From Axinella damicornis (taxonomy: Eukaryota; Porifera; Demospongiae; Axinellida; Axinellidae): a DNA stretch of 64,000 nt. The notes beneath the pieces are model-generated. The model had not been told where the DNA came from, made no database searches, and worked only from the letters and a program-made list of their open reading frames with translations. The translations under genes were made by a program, and so were the position numbers. The DNA lies in NCBI GenBank assembly GCA_963931865.1, contig OZ007513.1:3388098-3452097 (forward strand). The letters run 5' to 3'. The number at the start of each line of letters is the position of its first letter. Position 1 is the stretch's first letter. Positions 46,301 to 56,597 of the stretch are shown piece by piece.

Positions 46301-48013
46301 GCCTATAGTGATCTTTTAAACTTACGGAGTGTATATCGAGTGTTGATATTGCTTAACCCAAACATTCTCCTCGTTGTTGATCACATAGAACTCGGTGCAA
46401 ATAGCAGCCTAAAATTCACGAATGCATACTTTAACAACATCGATACAGCATTTGAGGTACTTCAACCTAAGGGACCATGCTATCCAAATGCAATTTTGAA
46501 AGGTGAAGAGTCATCAGAGATAAGATGGATAAGCTGGCCACATCCACCAAATCATGCAAAAACAGGAGTATTTGAGACCAGGGAGTTCCATAACAACCCC
46601 TACCACATGAACTATGTTAACATATCTGTCCCACTGGCTGACATAACAAGAGTTGCATATCTGTTCTCTAGTCCTGAAGCCATTGTTGACAATTTGTCGT
46701 TCAGCAATGTCACTGGTGATGGGGTTAGTGTCACAGTGAGAACAAGCAACGGTACGTACACTGCAATGGTTGCAACAAACTATTCACACCCCTCAGCTCG
46801 ACTGAGATACCTAGGTGACCTGAACTATGCACGTGTCCTGAAATCTTCAAACCCTTCTGGTCTACTGAGAGAACTTGGAGACCTGATTTTCTCAATAAGT
46901 AACCCGCCCATAATTTCTGACCAAATGAAATACTATTACTTTTGTTTGCTTTTCTCTTGGCTCTTGCTTTCAGCTCTGTGCTTAAAAACTCACTTCACGA
47001 AATTCTTACCAAAAAGACTGGTTTTACTACTCCTTCTTTTCTATATAGTTACTTGTGCTGTATTGCTGCTATACAATCAAGATTTCCCTCCCTCCATAAA
47101 CACATACAAGCCGGAGAAACGTGTGGACCCTTTAGAGTTGCTACCATGGACTGCAGTCTACTACCTCAATGGGTTTGGAAGCTCATTATCTTCTGTCCTG
47201 TTCAAACACAACAAAGACTTTGCTCACTTTGCAATGACACCGAACACTGCCTCCATTCCAAGTAGCGCTATAGACGCTGGCTTGCTTTTGCAAGCTTGCG
47301 GAAGTGATACAATATCTGATCTGGATCCCCTAGCAAGTAAATGGATTCATCGGTGTTTCCGCTCTCCAGAGGACATCAAACTCGACCTAAGTCCAAAAGT
47401 GTCTTACAGTAATCAGATGGTTGTCTTAGCAATGCAGCTAGCTGGTTGGGGGAGCAAACTCCCTCAGTTGTTCACAAATGACAGTTTTTACTTACCTCAA
47501 AACTTCAGACTTATTCACATCGTGAGTGACCCTCGCACCTGGGTCGCACACCGGATGAAGTGGGATGTTGGTGCTCATCTGAAACGGTTATTGACAATGA
47601 AGAAATTAAATTGCCCATTTGAAAACAGTGCTGCATCGGAATTTGACAACCTTCTTTCTATGTTTGCAGCCAACAAGGATCTTCCACAGCACCAGCTGCT
47701 AGCAATGTACTGGGAGGCAAACGCAGCTGCCTCCTTCATACTGAAACAAACTCTCCCACCAAATAACTTTGTGGCGATTCGATACGAGGACTTGATGGAT
47801 GAACCAGTAGAGACTGCCAAGAAGGTTTACTCATTCATTGGACTTCCTCTCCCAATGAGCATCGAGTTCAACATTCTTCAACAGACCAAGAGCAAATTGT
47901 TTCGTTCTTATCACCCTAATGGCTGGTTGAACATGAAGTTGACTGAACAACAAATTTCTGATATAGTTGATATCTGCCACTCTACAATGTCGCAGCTAGG
48001 ATACTATACCTAG
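43205..48013 (+). CDS. DSE: Dermatan-sulfate epimerase-like with C-terminal sulfotransferase domain
   Basis: Glucuronyl C5-epimerase converting GlcA to IdoA in chondroitin/dermatan chains, in the ER/Golgi lumen. Exon 1 (43205-43220, MASMS plus one base, donor GTAAGA) joins exon 2 (44634-48013) in frame, giving 1131 aa; translation could also begin at the exon 2 ATG at 44636. Exon 2 numbering from that ATG: a hydrophobic N-terminus (residues 22-38); catalytic-type residues in EIYLHNH (His about 220), GTGYGSYT (Tyr about 274) and NPGHEHPDANSF (His about 457-459). These match the known His/Tyr/His triad of human DSE. Two hydrophobic segments lie near 764-815. The C-terminal 300 residues are sulfotransferase-like (HIVSDPRTWVAHRMKW and RYEDLMDEP), as in vertebrate DSEL. 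The PAPS loop is weak, so sulfotransferase activity is uncertain. Confidence 0.9.
43221..44633. other. Epimerase intron 1
   Basis: Donor GTAAGATTG and acceptor TCAATCCAG. It carries the second inverted-repeat arm and a 51-bp tandem duplication (43655-43753). No other gene is seen. Confidence 0.6.
43655..43753. repeat. 51-bp tandem duplication
   Basis: GAAACTTTAACCCCCTGTGG followed by AAACATCAAAGCATCTGCCTCATTACTA occurs twice in a row. It lies in intron 1 of the epimerase gene. Confidence 0.8.
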
Positions 48014-48411
48014 CTAGATTATATCACTTCAAGAGTTGGCTAGCTGCTGTTGTCTGAAATAAATTACTTCACCTTGATCTAATCACGCATAGCTTATTTA
48101 TATCCTAGTATTTCAGTATTGACAAACTAAAATCTACCAATCTACCTATGTATATATATATCAGATTCTGTATCTTCTATATTCACTCCACCAATTTGTT
48201 GAAGTGGCTGTTTTGACTTAAAATACATGAGGTTAGCTAATGGGTTACTTGTAGCCATGCATGGCACTGGTGTTTCATTCCTATGCAGATAATTCCTCTT
48301 TCCCATGTCACCTGGGAATGAGACTTGGCTTTAATTCATGTTTGCTGTTATAGTGAGGGCAATCAGTGCTAATCACATTTAATTCGTTAAATGCACAGAT
48401 CACTGATTCTG

Positions 48412-48466
48412 AATGCAAGCAGTGATCAGGCAATGCATGAAGGCCCATTTCCCTTGAACCACTCTA
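48412..48466 (-). pseudogene. Fragment of the neighbouring kinase exon
   Basis: GCAGTGATCAGGCAATGCAT followed by GAAGGCCCATTTCCCTTGAACCAC nearly repeats 49029-49073, the sequence for GKWAFMHRLITACI in the kinase gene. Both are in the same orientation. Only about 50 bp are shared, so this is a stray partial duplication 0.6 kb beyond the kinase stop codon. Confidence 0.65.
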
Positions 48467-48950
48467 CGGAATGCCGTATCAATAACTAGCTCACGTTGAT
48501 CTACCCATAGGTCACTCAAAGATCTTTCTGAATTTTCCTCCCTCCTGCACATGCACTTGACAGACAAGGGAGATCACCAGCATTCATATATGCCGAGATT
48601 CTATCTACTTGGGTCAAGATAGAAAATAAACTGTGTACCACTATAATTATGTGCTTGTTTGCCACAGGCATCAGTGCCAATACATGCAGCCAACAATGAA
48701 AAGATATTTCTAGTACACATGATTGAGTATAATGGATCAACCTATAGGGAGATGTGGTACATGTAACTTCCAAATGGGGGGGGGGGGGGGGGGGGATGGT
48801 CTGCATTACTTTCTATGGAAATTATCATAGGTATACACAATACAACACAACTTTCAACTCAATGTGGGTATAACAGAAGCTGGTAAACTGTCCTGTCCAT
48901 ACCAATCAAAGGTTATTCATGATTCTAAATTCCAAAATGTTCATGTGATA

Positions 48951-51900
48951 TTATTTTGGTTGAAGTTTATCGAGCTCTGCCAGCACATCGGACATTGTGG
49001 GTCGGTTGTTGGGATGCTCCTGGATGCACGCAGTGATCAGGCGATGCATGAAGGCCCACTTCCCTTGAACCACTTGCAACATGCTAGGGAGCCTCTTCTC
49101 CATTGGGAATTGTCCAACTGTCACTTCACATAGGAGAATCCCATAGCTGTAGACATCTACCTTTCCAGTCTGACGGAGCCCAGTTTCTCGTCGAACTTCG
49201 GGAGCTGCATACACCGGTGCACCTGGTCCTGTGGTCTTGGCCTCGATTGCAAGCTTAGCAGAGCCAAAATCGGAGAGCTTCGCCTTCCACTGGTGGTTGG
49301 GCTTTGCTTCCAACAGAACGTTAGCAGAGCTCACATCTCGGTGGATGATTTCACCACGGTGGTGAAGGTGAAGGTAGTTGAGTGCTGAAGCAACATCTCG
49401 AAAGATGTTCAGCTTGCTTGAGCCCTCCAGGAGTCTTTTCTCGTAAGCCCTTCTTAGTGAGATGTCGAGCAATTCAGTGACCACAAGGGGATCATTATCC
49501 ATGTCGATCACAGCAGCTATGAGCATTACCAGGTTGGGATGTCGGATTTGTGCCATGATGCAAATTTCCTTGCGGATTAACTCCACAAACTCTGGCTCTC
49601 GAATCATGTCATGCAGGCATTTCACCGCCACTAGTTGCCCTCGAAACTTGCCCTCCACGACAAACCCCCAGGCTCCAGTGCCCAGGATCTTCTGCATGTT
49701 GAGAGAGATTTCTGCTCTTGGGACTTCCCAGAACTCACTTTGGGAGGATGGCTGGGATTGCAGCCATGAAGGAATTCTCTGGACTTGCTCACCGAGTGTC
49801 AACACTTGCTGCCTCAATCTCTCATTTTCACTCTCTATGCGCATTATAGATTGGCTTTTCTCATGTATTTCTGCCTGAGCTGTTTGCAATAGTGCATCTT
49901 TCTCGGCTAGCTGCCTGGCAGCCTGCACATTTGGAAACATGTATACGTAGGGTGAGTTATGTTCATGCATGAAGGCTTTACTTATTATGCTGTGAAGTAG
50001 TGACATAGGATCTTATCAATCACGCGAGGATTATTGAATCATGGCTCTCAGCATGTACATGATAGACAACAGATAGCATGGTAGGCACATGGTTAATGCC
50101 CTTGCCCTCAGGCTGTGCCCTCAGATTCGGGGCACAATGTTAGAGGGAGCAAAAAGGTGGTCGAATGTGCAGCAAAGGAAGGTTGAGTTTGATATACTTT
50201 CAGTGAGGTAACCTATACACACAGTCAGAATATTATCAAGCTATACTTAGCTAGCCTCGTTCCCAGGCCTACTCCGTTTTTTCTGTTCTTTGGTTTCTGT
50301 TGACAATAATACACGGATGCGGAAGGCCGCCCTTCCGCATCCGTGTATTATTGTCAACGGAAACCGAAGAACAGAAAAAACGGGGTAGGCCTGGGAACGA
50401 GGCTAATACTTAGCCAAATTCTTATTGTTTGCAGTACCGAGAACACTTGGTCACTAATCAGATGTTATATTGAACGTCCATATCTTAACTCCTTATCCAC
50501 CATCAGAATCATATGAACCCGCTGGAGCTAAAATGCTTATGTAAATAGTACACTCACCCAGACATGTATTTGTATTACCTGGTTCTTGTATTCAGCAAGT
50601 TCATTACGGCAGCTGTCTCGCTGTTGCCTTAGAACTGTAATCTCGGACTCATATCGAAGTGTAGTAGCATCCTTCTCGTTGCTCATCCTCTCGCGGTCAC
50701 GCCTTTCTGCCTCAAAGTCTTCCTGGAAGACCTTCAACTACACAACACAAGGATACACGATTGAGTACCTTTTAGTACACACTATCTGCCATCCTGGATG
50801 TGTATTGTCTCATACTGTAGTCATGTGTTACTAGGCGCATGCACCTGTAACTCCACAGGAAGGAAATATGGGCCTAATAACGAATGACATTCCTCGAACA
50901 GGAAGTGCACTTTTTCAGCTCGAATTATAGCTTCTCCATTCTGTAGGATCGAAAATGGCAGTTTGTGGAAGAAGACTTCAGCACTTAACAGCGAATACCT
51001 GGGACGAGAGTCGACCTGCACCTAACGACGAATATGTGTGAGCAACGCCTAATAACGTGCGACTATGGTATGAAGTGCAACAGGAGCATATGAGTGCTGC
51101 AAAGTGGTATGAAGAAGCATCCAAATATGGTATGTATTTTCCAGCATGTGTTTGTGGTACAGTGAATCGGAATGCTTCATCTGAGAACCAGGTCGTTTCT
51201 TGTGAAGAAGCCTCGTTGCAAAGAGCACTGTGTTTGTATTTAGCCAAAAAACAGCACGGTTTCATGAAAATACAGAGCTTCGTTCAGGTTTCTGGAGCTG
51301 CATTTAGGTCCTCCTGAGCTTGCTAAATCTGGTGCAGTGACGGAAGAAAATGGGCATCGTTTTTAAAGACACATACCTTAGCATATAGGTTCTATGTGTT
51401 GTTGACTATTAATTCAATTCGTAGCCCGGCCAAACCTCCTTATACAACATATGTATGGTAAGTGCTATAATTTACACCTACTTAGTTAAGCCTATGTTGC
51501 TTACACTAACGGTGATGGTCGATTGCAACAGGGCTATAAAAGACATCTTTAGGGTCTGAATGCTACTTAGTGTATGCAACATTATAGGAAATTATTATTA
51601 CAAGTAGCTGAGCTCGCTTCGCTCGCTCAGCTACTTCCCCCTCGTTCGCCTACCGTGCGTAATCCGGCGCCGGACAGTTCTCTGTGCAGACTGCAGAGCT
51701 GCTCCCCGATTGCGTCCGCTTCAGCTGCTGCTCCCGATCGCGTCCACTTCGGCTGCTACTCCCCGATTGTCAACTGCTGCTCCCCGATTGCGCTTGCTGG
51801 ATTCCAGCCCATGCCCGAACCCAAAGTTCTCCGATTGCTCTTGCTGGATTCCAGCCCATGCCCGGACCCAAAGTTCTCGAACATTCTTCGCGGAGTTCGA

Positions 51901-52801
51901 GGTTAAGTAAAGTACGAAGGTCGCGCGTCACTATAAGTCTCGTCCCGCCCCACGAACATCCCACTTCCGTTACACACACACACACAGACAAACACACGTT
52001 AAAATCTTAATATATTGATACAGTCCTGAGCAGAGCTGTTTTCAGTAAGTTTATCTACTTGCAAGTCCTCACTTCATACATGTACCAAATTGGGCATTCC
52101 TTACCAATCGTTTCAGAGCTTACAGAACTATGATGTCACTCACTTGCTGCTTCAGGAACGCAACTTCTTCCTTTAACATCCGATCCTAGCAGGGTGTTAG
52201 TGAGTATTAATTTTGGGTAGGAGTGTACGTACTAACACAGTGTCAAATATTGGGACAATGATATACATACACAATCTTTAACTTGACCTGTAATCAGGGG
52301 TACATTGCTGGTCGGTATGTACATTAAATTTTAGTCTGTGTGTGGACATAGACAGGCCAACATAGCCTGTAGCCTTAAATTCTTTTTGGCTAGAGTTGGT
52401 ATACCCAAATAGAGACTTCAACGGAGCGCAAGTCGTATATTGGAGTTACCACACCTTACGATAGCTTCCTAAGTAAAGTGTGAAGCAACTGGTGTAACTC
52501 ATGCATGTTCTTTTTATACCTGAGGAATTGCACTGCTTTCAATTTTCTGCACTGCAGAAGGAGAAACAAGGATGCAAAGTTATGCACGTACGTGGGAGTA
52601 ATTAGTAGTGAATATGCTATTCAATCCTTCAATCATAAGAAATTAGTTGTGTAGGGTTTCATCAGAAGGGGGTAGCTTCAGTCCCAGGCTCCCTCCATGC
52701 GCTGCCAAACTCAGGTGCCGAAGTCGACAGCTTTTGTCGCGAAAGTTACTAGGCTCTCTCCCCCCCAGTTTATCAAGGAGAGAGCCTGAGACTGAGGTTA
52801 T

Positions 52802-52862
<61 letters not shown>

Positions 52863-53746
52863 AACATTAAAGTTCCCCCTTCCTGCAAATCTAATAACTA
52901 GTACATGTACTATGTACAGTACTATGTGAAGAGACATGGTCGGAGAACAACCACAAACAGTTGTAACGACAACACGACAACAACAACAACACAGTTACAT
53001 GGTTAAGCACGCCCACATGCTAAGTCCATCCACTGAGCTTCCCCCTCATCCTGGATGAAACCCTGACTAGGCACCCAAAACCAGTCAGGGCCAGAGACGT
53101 TTATGTGGTCTAGCATTGGTTACATCGTCTATACAGTACAGTACAACATCTATGTCTACAGGTGCAATTACTAAATACCTGCTCTTGAGATCTTGACGGC
53201 ACTGCATTGAGCGTAAACATCCACTACTGCATACAAATCAAATCCTTTCTGGTAAACGCCAATAGCCGCAACCCCCTGAGACTTGCCGTTCACAAAGAAG
53301 ATGAGCACACCATCCTGTGACACACGCAGGCCCACACGATCCCCCTTACGCAAACTATCAAGATCTACAGAACCATATTCCTTGTCTGCAGGTCCTGAGG
53401 AGCCAGTAAGCCGATTGAAGATCTTTTTTGAACTGAACATGCAATAGTTTTCAGCATCTGATGAATACCGAGGAATGTCTTCCAGCTTGATCTTGTTTTC
53501 TGCTTTTTTCTGCATCACGCCAAGCTTGAGTGTCCCAGCCCAGCCCGTTCCATACGATGATATCTCAACTTCAAACTCAGTTGTTCCTTTTAGGACTCTG
53601 TGACCATATGTTACACCGTATGCGTAAACAGCACCTGGGTCTTTCTTTTCAGCCAGCAGCCCATCCTTTGAAAGTTTCATTCGGTCGGAATGAACAGGGT
53701 GGAACCCAAACTCGACAGCTTTTCGTAGCACATATGATTCCGCCAT
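48951..53746 (-). CDS. NHR-UBAN-protein kinase fusion
   Basis: Five exons in matching phase (minus strand): 53746-53179, 52551-52520, 52185-52144, 50737-50579, 49922-48951, giving 590 aa. Residues 1-189 form a Neuralized homology (NHR) domain: GFHPVHSDRMKLSKDG, then WAGTLKLGVM and a late FFVNGKSQGVAAIGV. Residues about 201-267 form a coiled coil with EEVAFLKQQLKVFQEDFEAE then RRDRERM, the signature of the UBAN motif of NEMO, optineurin and ABINs, which binds linear ubiquitin. The coiled coil continues to about 320. Residues 339-588 are a protein kinase: GTGAWGFV, VAVK (Lys368), HRDVSSANVLL (Asp463), DFGSAK (Asp485) and YAAPEV. All catalytic residues are present; the loop resembles TKL kinases. 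The UBAN motif is split between two exons and is restored by splicing, which supports the model. Ubiquitin-dependent signalling is an inference. Confidence 0.8.
50252..50405. mobile_element. TAGCCTCG-family palindrome with perfect 9-bp target duplication
   Basis: Two 70-75-bp arms starting TAGCCTCGTTCCCAGGCCTA are almost perfect reverse complements. ATACTTAGC flanks both sides exactly. One arm is also found at about 23812-23889. This is the clearest member of the family and lies in a kinase-gene intron. Confidence 0.9.
50840..51560. other. Long kinase-gene intron with unexplained open frames
   Basis: Open frames run on both strands (minus about 50822-51021, plus 51057-51317). They might be a relic of another gene, but no domain is recognised. 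Using the minus one as an exon would split the UBAN motif. CCTAATAACG-type words recur three times between 50873 and 51055. Confidence 0.3.
51750..51895. repeat. About 54-bp duplicated unit
   Basis: TGCTGGATTCCAGCCCATGC followed by CCG(A/G)ACCCAAAGTTCTC occurs twice. It is preceded by three CTGCTCCCGATTG-like words. It lies in the kinase-gene intron. Confidence 0.6.
52802..52860. repeat. Poly-G run, 59 bases
   Basis: An uninterrupted G homopolymer in the first kinase-gene intron (between 53179 and 52551). It could form a G-quadruplex, or its length may be an assembly artefact. Confidence 0.9.
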
Positions 53747-54471
53747 TGCTTCCCTTGGCACTGATATACATGCAATTTCAATTTCAGTTCTCTATAAATC
53801 AGTAACAATCCAACGGAGACCTGATGAGGAAAGGAAACAACATTGGTCCCAATGTCCTGTATACAGTTGGCAAACAGTATACAGGGGGGGCTTGACCCCT
53901 CCCCTTGAAGAACTTTTATGTATGATGCCTCCCCCTTTAACACCTGGGCATGGTTACTTTTTGCACTAATCTCGTCCCCGGACCCTCATAGCAAAGGAGT
54001 GTCTCGGCAATAGAAAGTGTAGGCAGCAGCAGTGAGACTCATGCCTGAACTCACACTCATGCAGTATCTGCACACAACGGCTGCCACACGTAGCACGGAC
54101 GGGGACGTTGTTGCGAGCCGTCTAAACTTGGATGGCATACAATCATTCTCTCTACACACTGGCCTGCTCTGCGATATTCCATACACCTACGGTTACATAG
54201 TACATCCAGTAGCCGCATTTGAATTTTGCCGTTTACATAGTGAATACGAGTTACATGCCCTCTTCCCTAGCTTTCTATGTTTTGAAGGCACCTGTATAAT
54301 ACACCATGTAAATGCCAGGTGGGTGTGGTTGTGAATAGTAAGAGCATCTGCTCAGGTAATGCGCTTGTACTGTCAACCCACCGAGGGCAGCAATCCCATC
54401 CACAGGGGATTCCACAAATTCAGGACGATTGGGATATGTGGTTTGTCAAAAGATCCCACCAATACGGTCTA
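53747..54471. other. Kinase-gene 5' flank
   Basis: Upstream sequence of the minus-strand NHR-kinase gene. A plus-strand frame at 54032-54334 (100 codons) has no recognisable domain and is not called. A half TAGTCTCG-type end (AATCTCGTCCCCGGACCCTC) lies near 53970. Confidence 0.4.
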
Positions 54472-54955
54472 TAGTCTCGCAGGCCAGCCTCTTTTTCCAA
54501 GTACGGGCGCGGCCAGAAGGGAGGGGGGAAAAGAGTCTGGTGACTTAAGCCAACATTTCGTTTTCTCTACCGGAATGTAGGCAGAGCCAATGAGATTGCA
54601 GCAGTCACATGATTTTCATAGCGTAAATCAGAGAGACAGTGTGTGCGATTGCCATCGCTGCAAAGCGCAACTAGGCTATCCAAGGTTGAACTCCATCAGC
54701 AGATGAGCAGTGATTGGAAGTACTTATGAGTCTTCTGACCGGCACTGGAAAATTGTCATGTGAAGGCCTTTCCTGGCTCGCCTTGCAATGGTTACTACTG
54801 TCCAGAGCTTCGCGAGCCTCTCCAAAACGTCCTTCGCAAGCAAGTCGCACATTTGAAAGTTGTGGGCAATGATTGGATAGCTATCATGTGACTTTTTCCC
54901 CCTTCCCTTCCGGCTGCGCCCCCTACTTGAAAAAAGAGGCTTGCCTGCGAGACTA
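54472..54955. mobile_element. TAGTCTCG-family composite element, 484 bp
   Basis: TAGTCTCGCAGGCCAGCCTC at the left and GAGGCTTGCCTGCGAGACTA at the right. Arms of about 60 bp include a shared CTTTTTCCAAGTA/TACTTGAAAAAAG and the CCGGAAGGG words. The flanks TACGGTCTA and TACGGTCAG match at 7 of 9. The inner DNA is unrelated to the short members. Confidence 0.75.
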
Positions 54956-55102
54956 TACGGTCAGTTGGAATTCGGCTGAGCAATCCTGCCATATGCAGCT
55001 TGTGTGCTAGCATCCTGGGTTCGAATCCCAGAATTTCTCTCTCTCTCATCACAAACTATGGCAGCAAAGCACAAGCCTACTGACTTTTCAGTAACGAAGT
55101 GG

Positions 55103-55876
55103 CTATTGGTCCTGCAGGAAGTAGAACGATGAGCTAGGGTACATGGGGCCAGTGCTGAATGCGCATGCGTGTCCGTTACCCCATACTTAAGGTTACGATG
55201 AACAGTTAGGAGGCAGCTGTCAGTTTGTTTACATAAAACAACGAGATAATGTTATTCATAGCGGAAGCAGTACATGTAAACGCAGTACAAATTCAATTAA
55301 CAACAGACTAATGAGACCTTACAGTATTTGAAACCTTGCGGCAAATATAACGAAGGGAAATTGTTTCTCATGAATTTTGACTTGCTGCACGTGTAGCCTG
55401 ATGTATTTTGCAGGGCGGCACGAAGCGATATCACGAAATTGGGGCATAAAACGGAGGCTATGCATGCCTACAGAATGCTCATCCTGGCTGAACCGGTAAG
55501 TTTTTGTACATGTAGCTAAAAGTAGACACAGATTGCCGAATATCTCTTCGTCACGACCTAGCAAGTACTGTGTACTAGTGCTGGAGAATTTTTGAGGGTT
55601 GGGCTACCCTCTGCCTCTCAGTAATTTGGCGCAAGAGCGCTTGAACAGTGAGTCTAATTGCCTAGATCCAAATGCCTTGAGGCATTTTACTTTCTTGTTC
55701 CAGGTGCTCATACTTCTTTCATGTGGTGTTGGAATGTTGGAATGCAACTTGTTTCGGATTGATATCTGTTGTAGTTCCTGAGATATAAAGTGGCAAAGTT
55801 ACCAGCAAAAACGTTTATCGAATTGTACATCGTAACCTTAAAGTATGTACTTCCTGCCGGACCAATATCTACGTCG
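55103..55876. mobile_element. Element with TATTGGTCC ends, about 0.77 kb
   Basis: CTATTGGTCCTGCAGGAAGTA at the left side and TACTTCCTGCCGGACCAATA at the right. Inside both ends lies a second pair, CTTAAGGTTACGATG and CATCGTAACCTTAAAG. It is a longer relative of the element at 35713-35848. No coding capacity is recognised. Confidence 0.6.
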
Positions 55877-56012
55877 TGGTGTCTAGACCGTTGATATTCC
55901 ACATCTAACTAACTAACTTAGTACCTGTGACTCGCTCTTGTGAGTTCTCTCAAGTACAAAGGTCGTCGGCCAGGCTAGACTTTGATTCACAGACTTTTCC
56001 GTTTCCTGGGCT

Positions 56013-56597
56013 TAGTCTCGTGCCCAGACCCTCCCGAAACGCGGAAAGAGGGTCTGGTGTTCTGAGCGACATTTCTTGATTCATGGGGCGTGGTCGCTCT
56101 CGGATTTTAAAGCTCGAATCAGATTGCAGAACACGAATGACGTAGTCAATCAGCGTAAGTCATAGGTACGGTACATGTAACAGTGCAGTGTAGCTAGTAC
56201 GGACGGTATGTCAGTGAAATGGATACGACAGGCCTACCGAAGAGCGAGCTGAGGCAGTAAGCCAAATCGATTATCTTGCCGGCTGGTTTTGGGAAATCTC
56301 TGTTTCATGACCCTTCCACTCATCTTTGACAACCTCAGATAGAATTCTGTACCAGCGCAAGGCAACTGTACGTTGTTGTTAGCCCTTTGGTGTCCCTCGT
56401 GAAGGACCAAATGCACTGCTACAGCATATACAGTACGTTTATAAGAATAGTGATAGGTGCGCTTTCATTGGAGTGGACATACAGAATGCAATAATTACAT
56501 TCCTTACGCCGTATAGCCCCGCCCCATGCGCCAAGAAATGTCGCTCAGAACACCAGACCCTCTTTCCGCGTTTCGGGAGGATCTGGGCACGAGACTA
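56013..56597. mobile_element. TAGTCTCG-family composite element with perfect 9-bp duplication
   Basis: TAGTCTCGTGCCCAGACCCT at the left pairs with the right end over about 85 bp (through GAACACCAGACCCTC and AAGAAATGTCGCTC). TCCTGGGCT flanks both sides exactly. Total length is 585 bp, and the non-symmetric core carries no recognised gene. Confidence 0.85.

Noticed and set aside
50821..51021. Open minus-strand segment bounded by possible AG and GT sites in the kinase gene
   Set aside because: Including it would insert about 60 residues into the middle of the UBAN motif, which is continuous when it is skipped.
55015..55031. tRNA-like T arm CTGGGTTCGAATCCCAG
   Set aside because: Only the B-box hairpin is clear; no D arm, anticodon arm or acceptor stem could be folded upstream.
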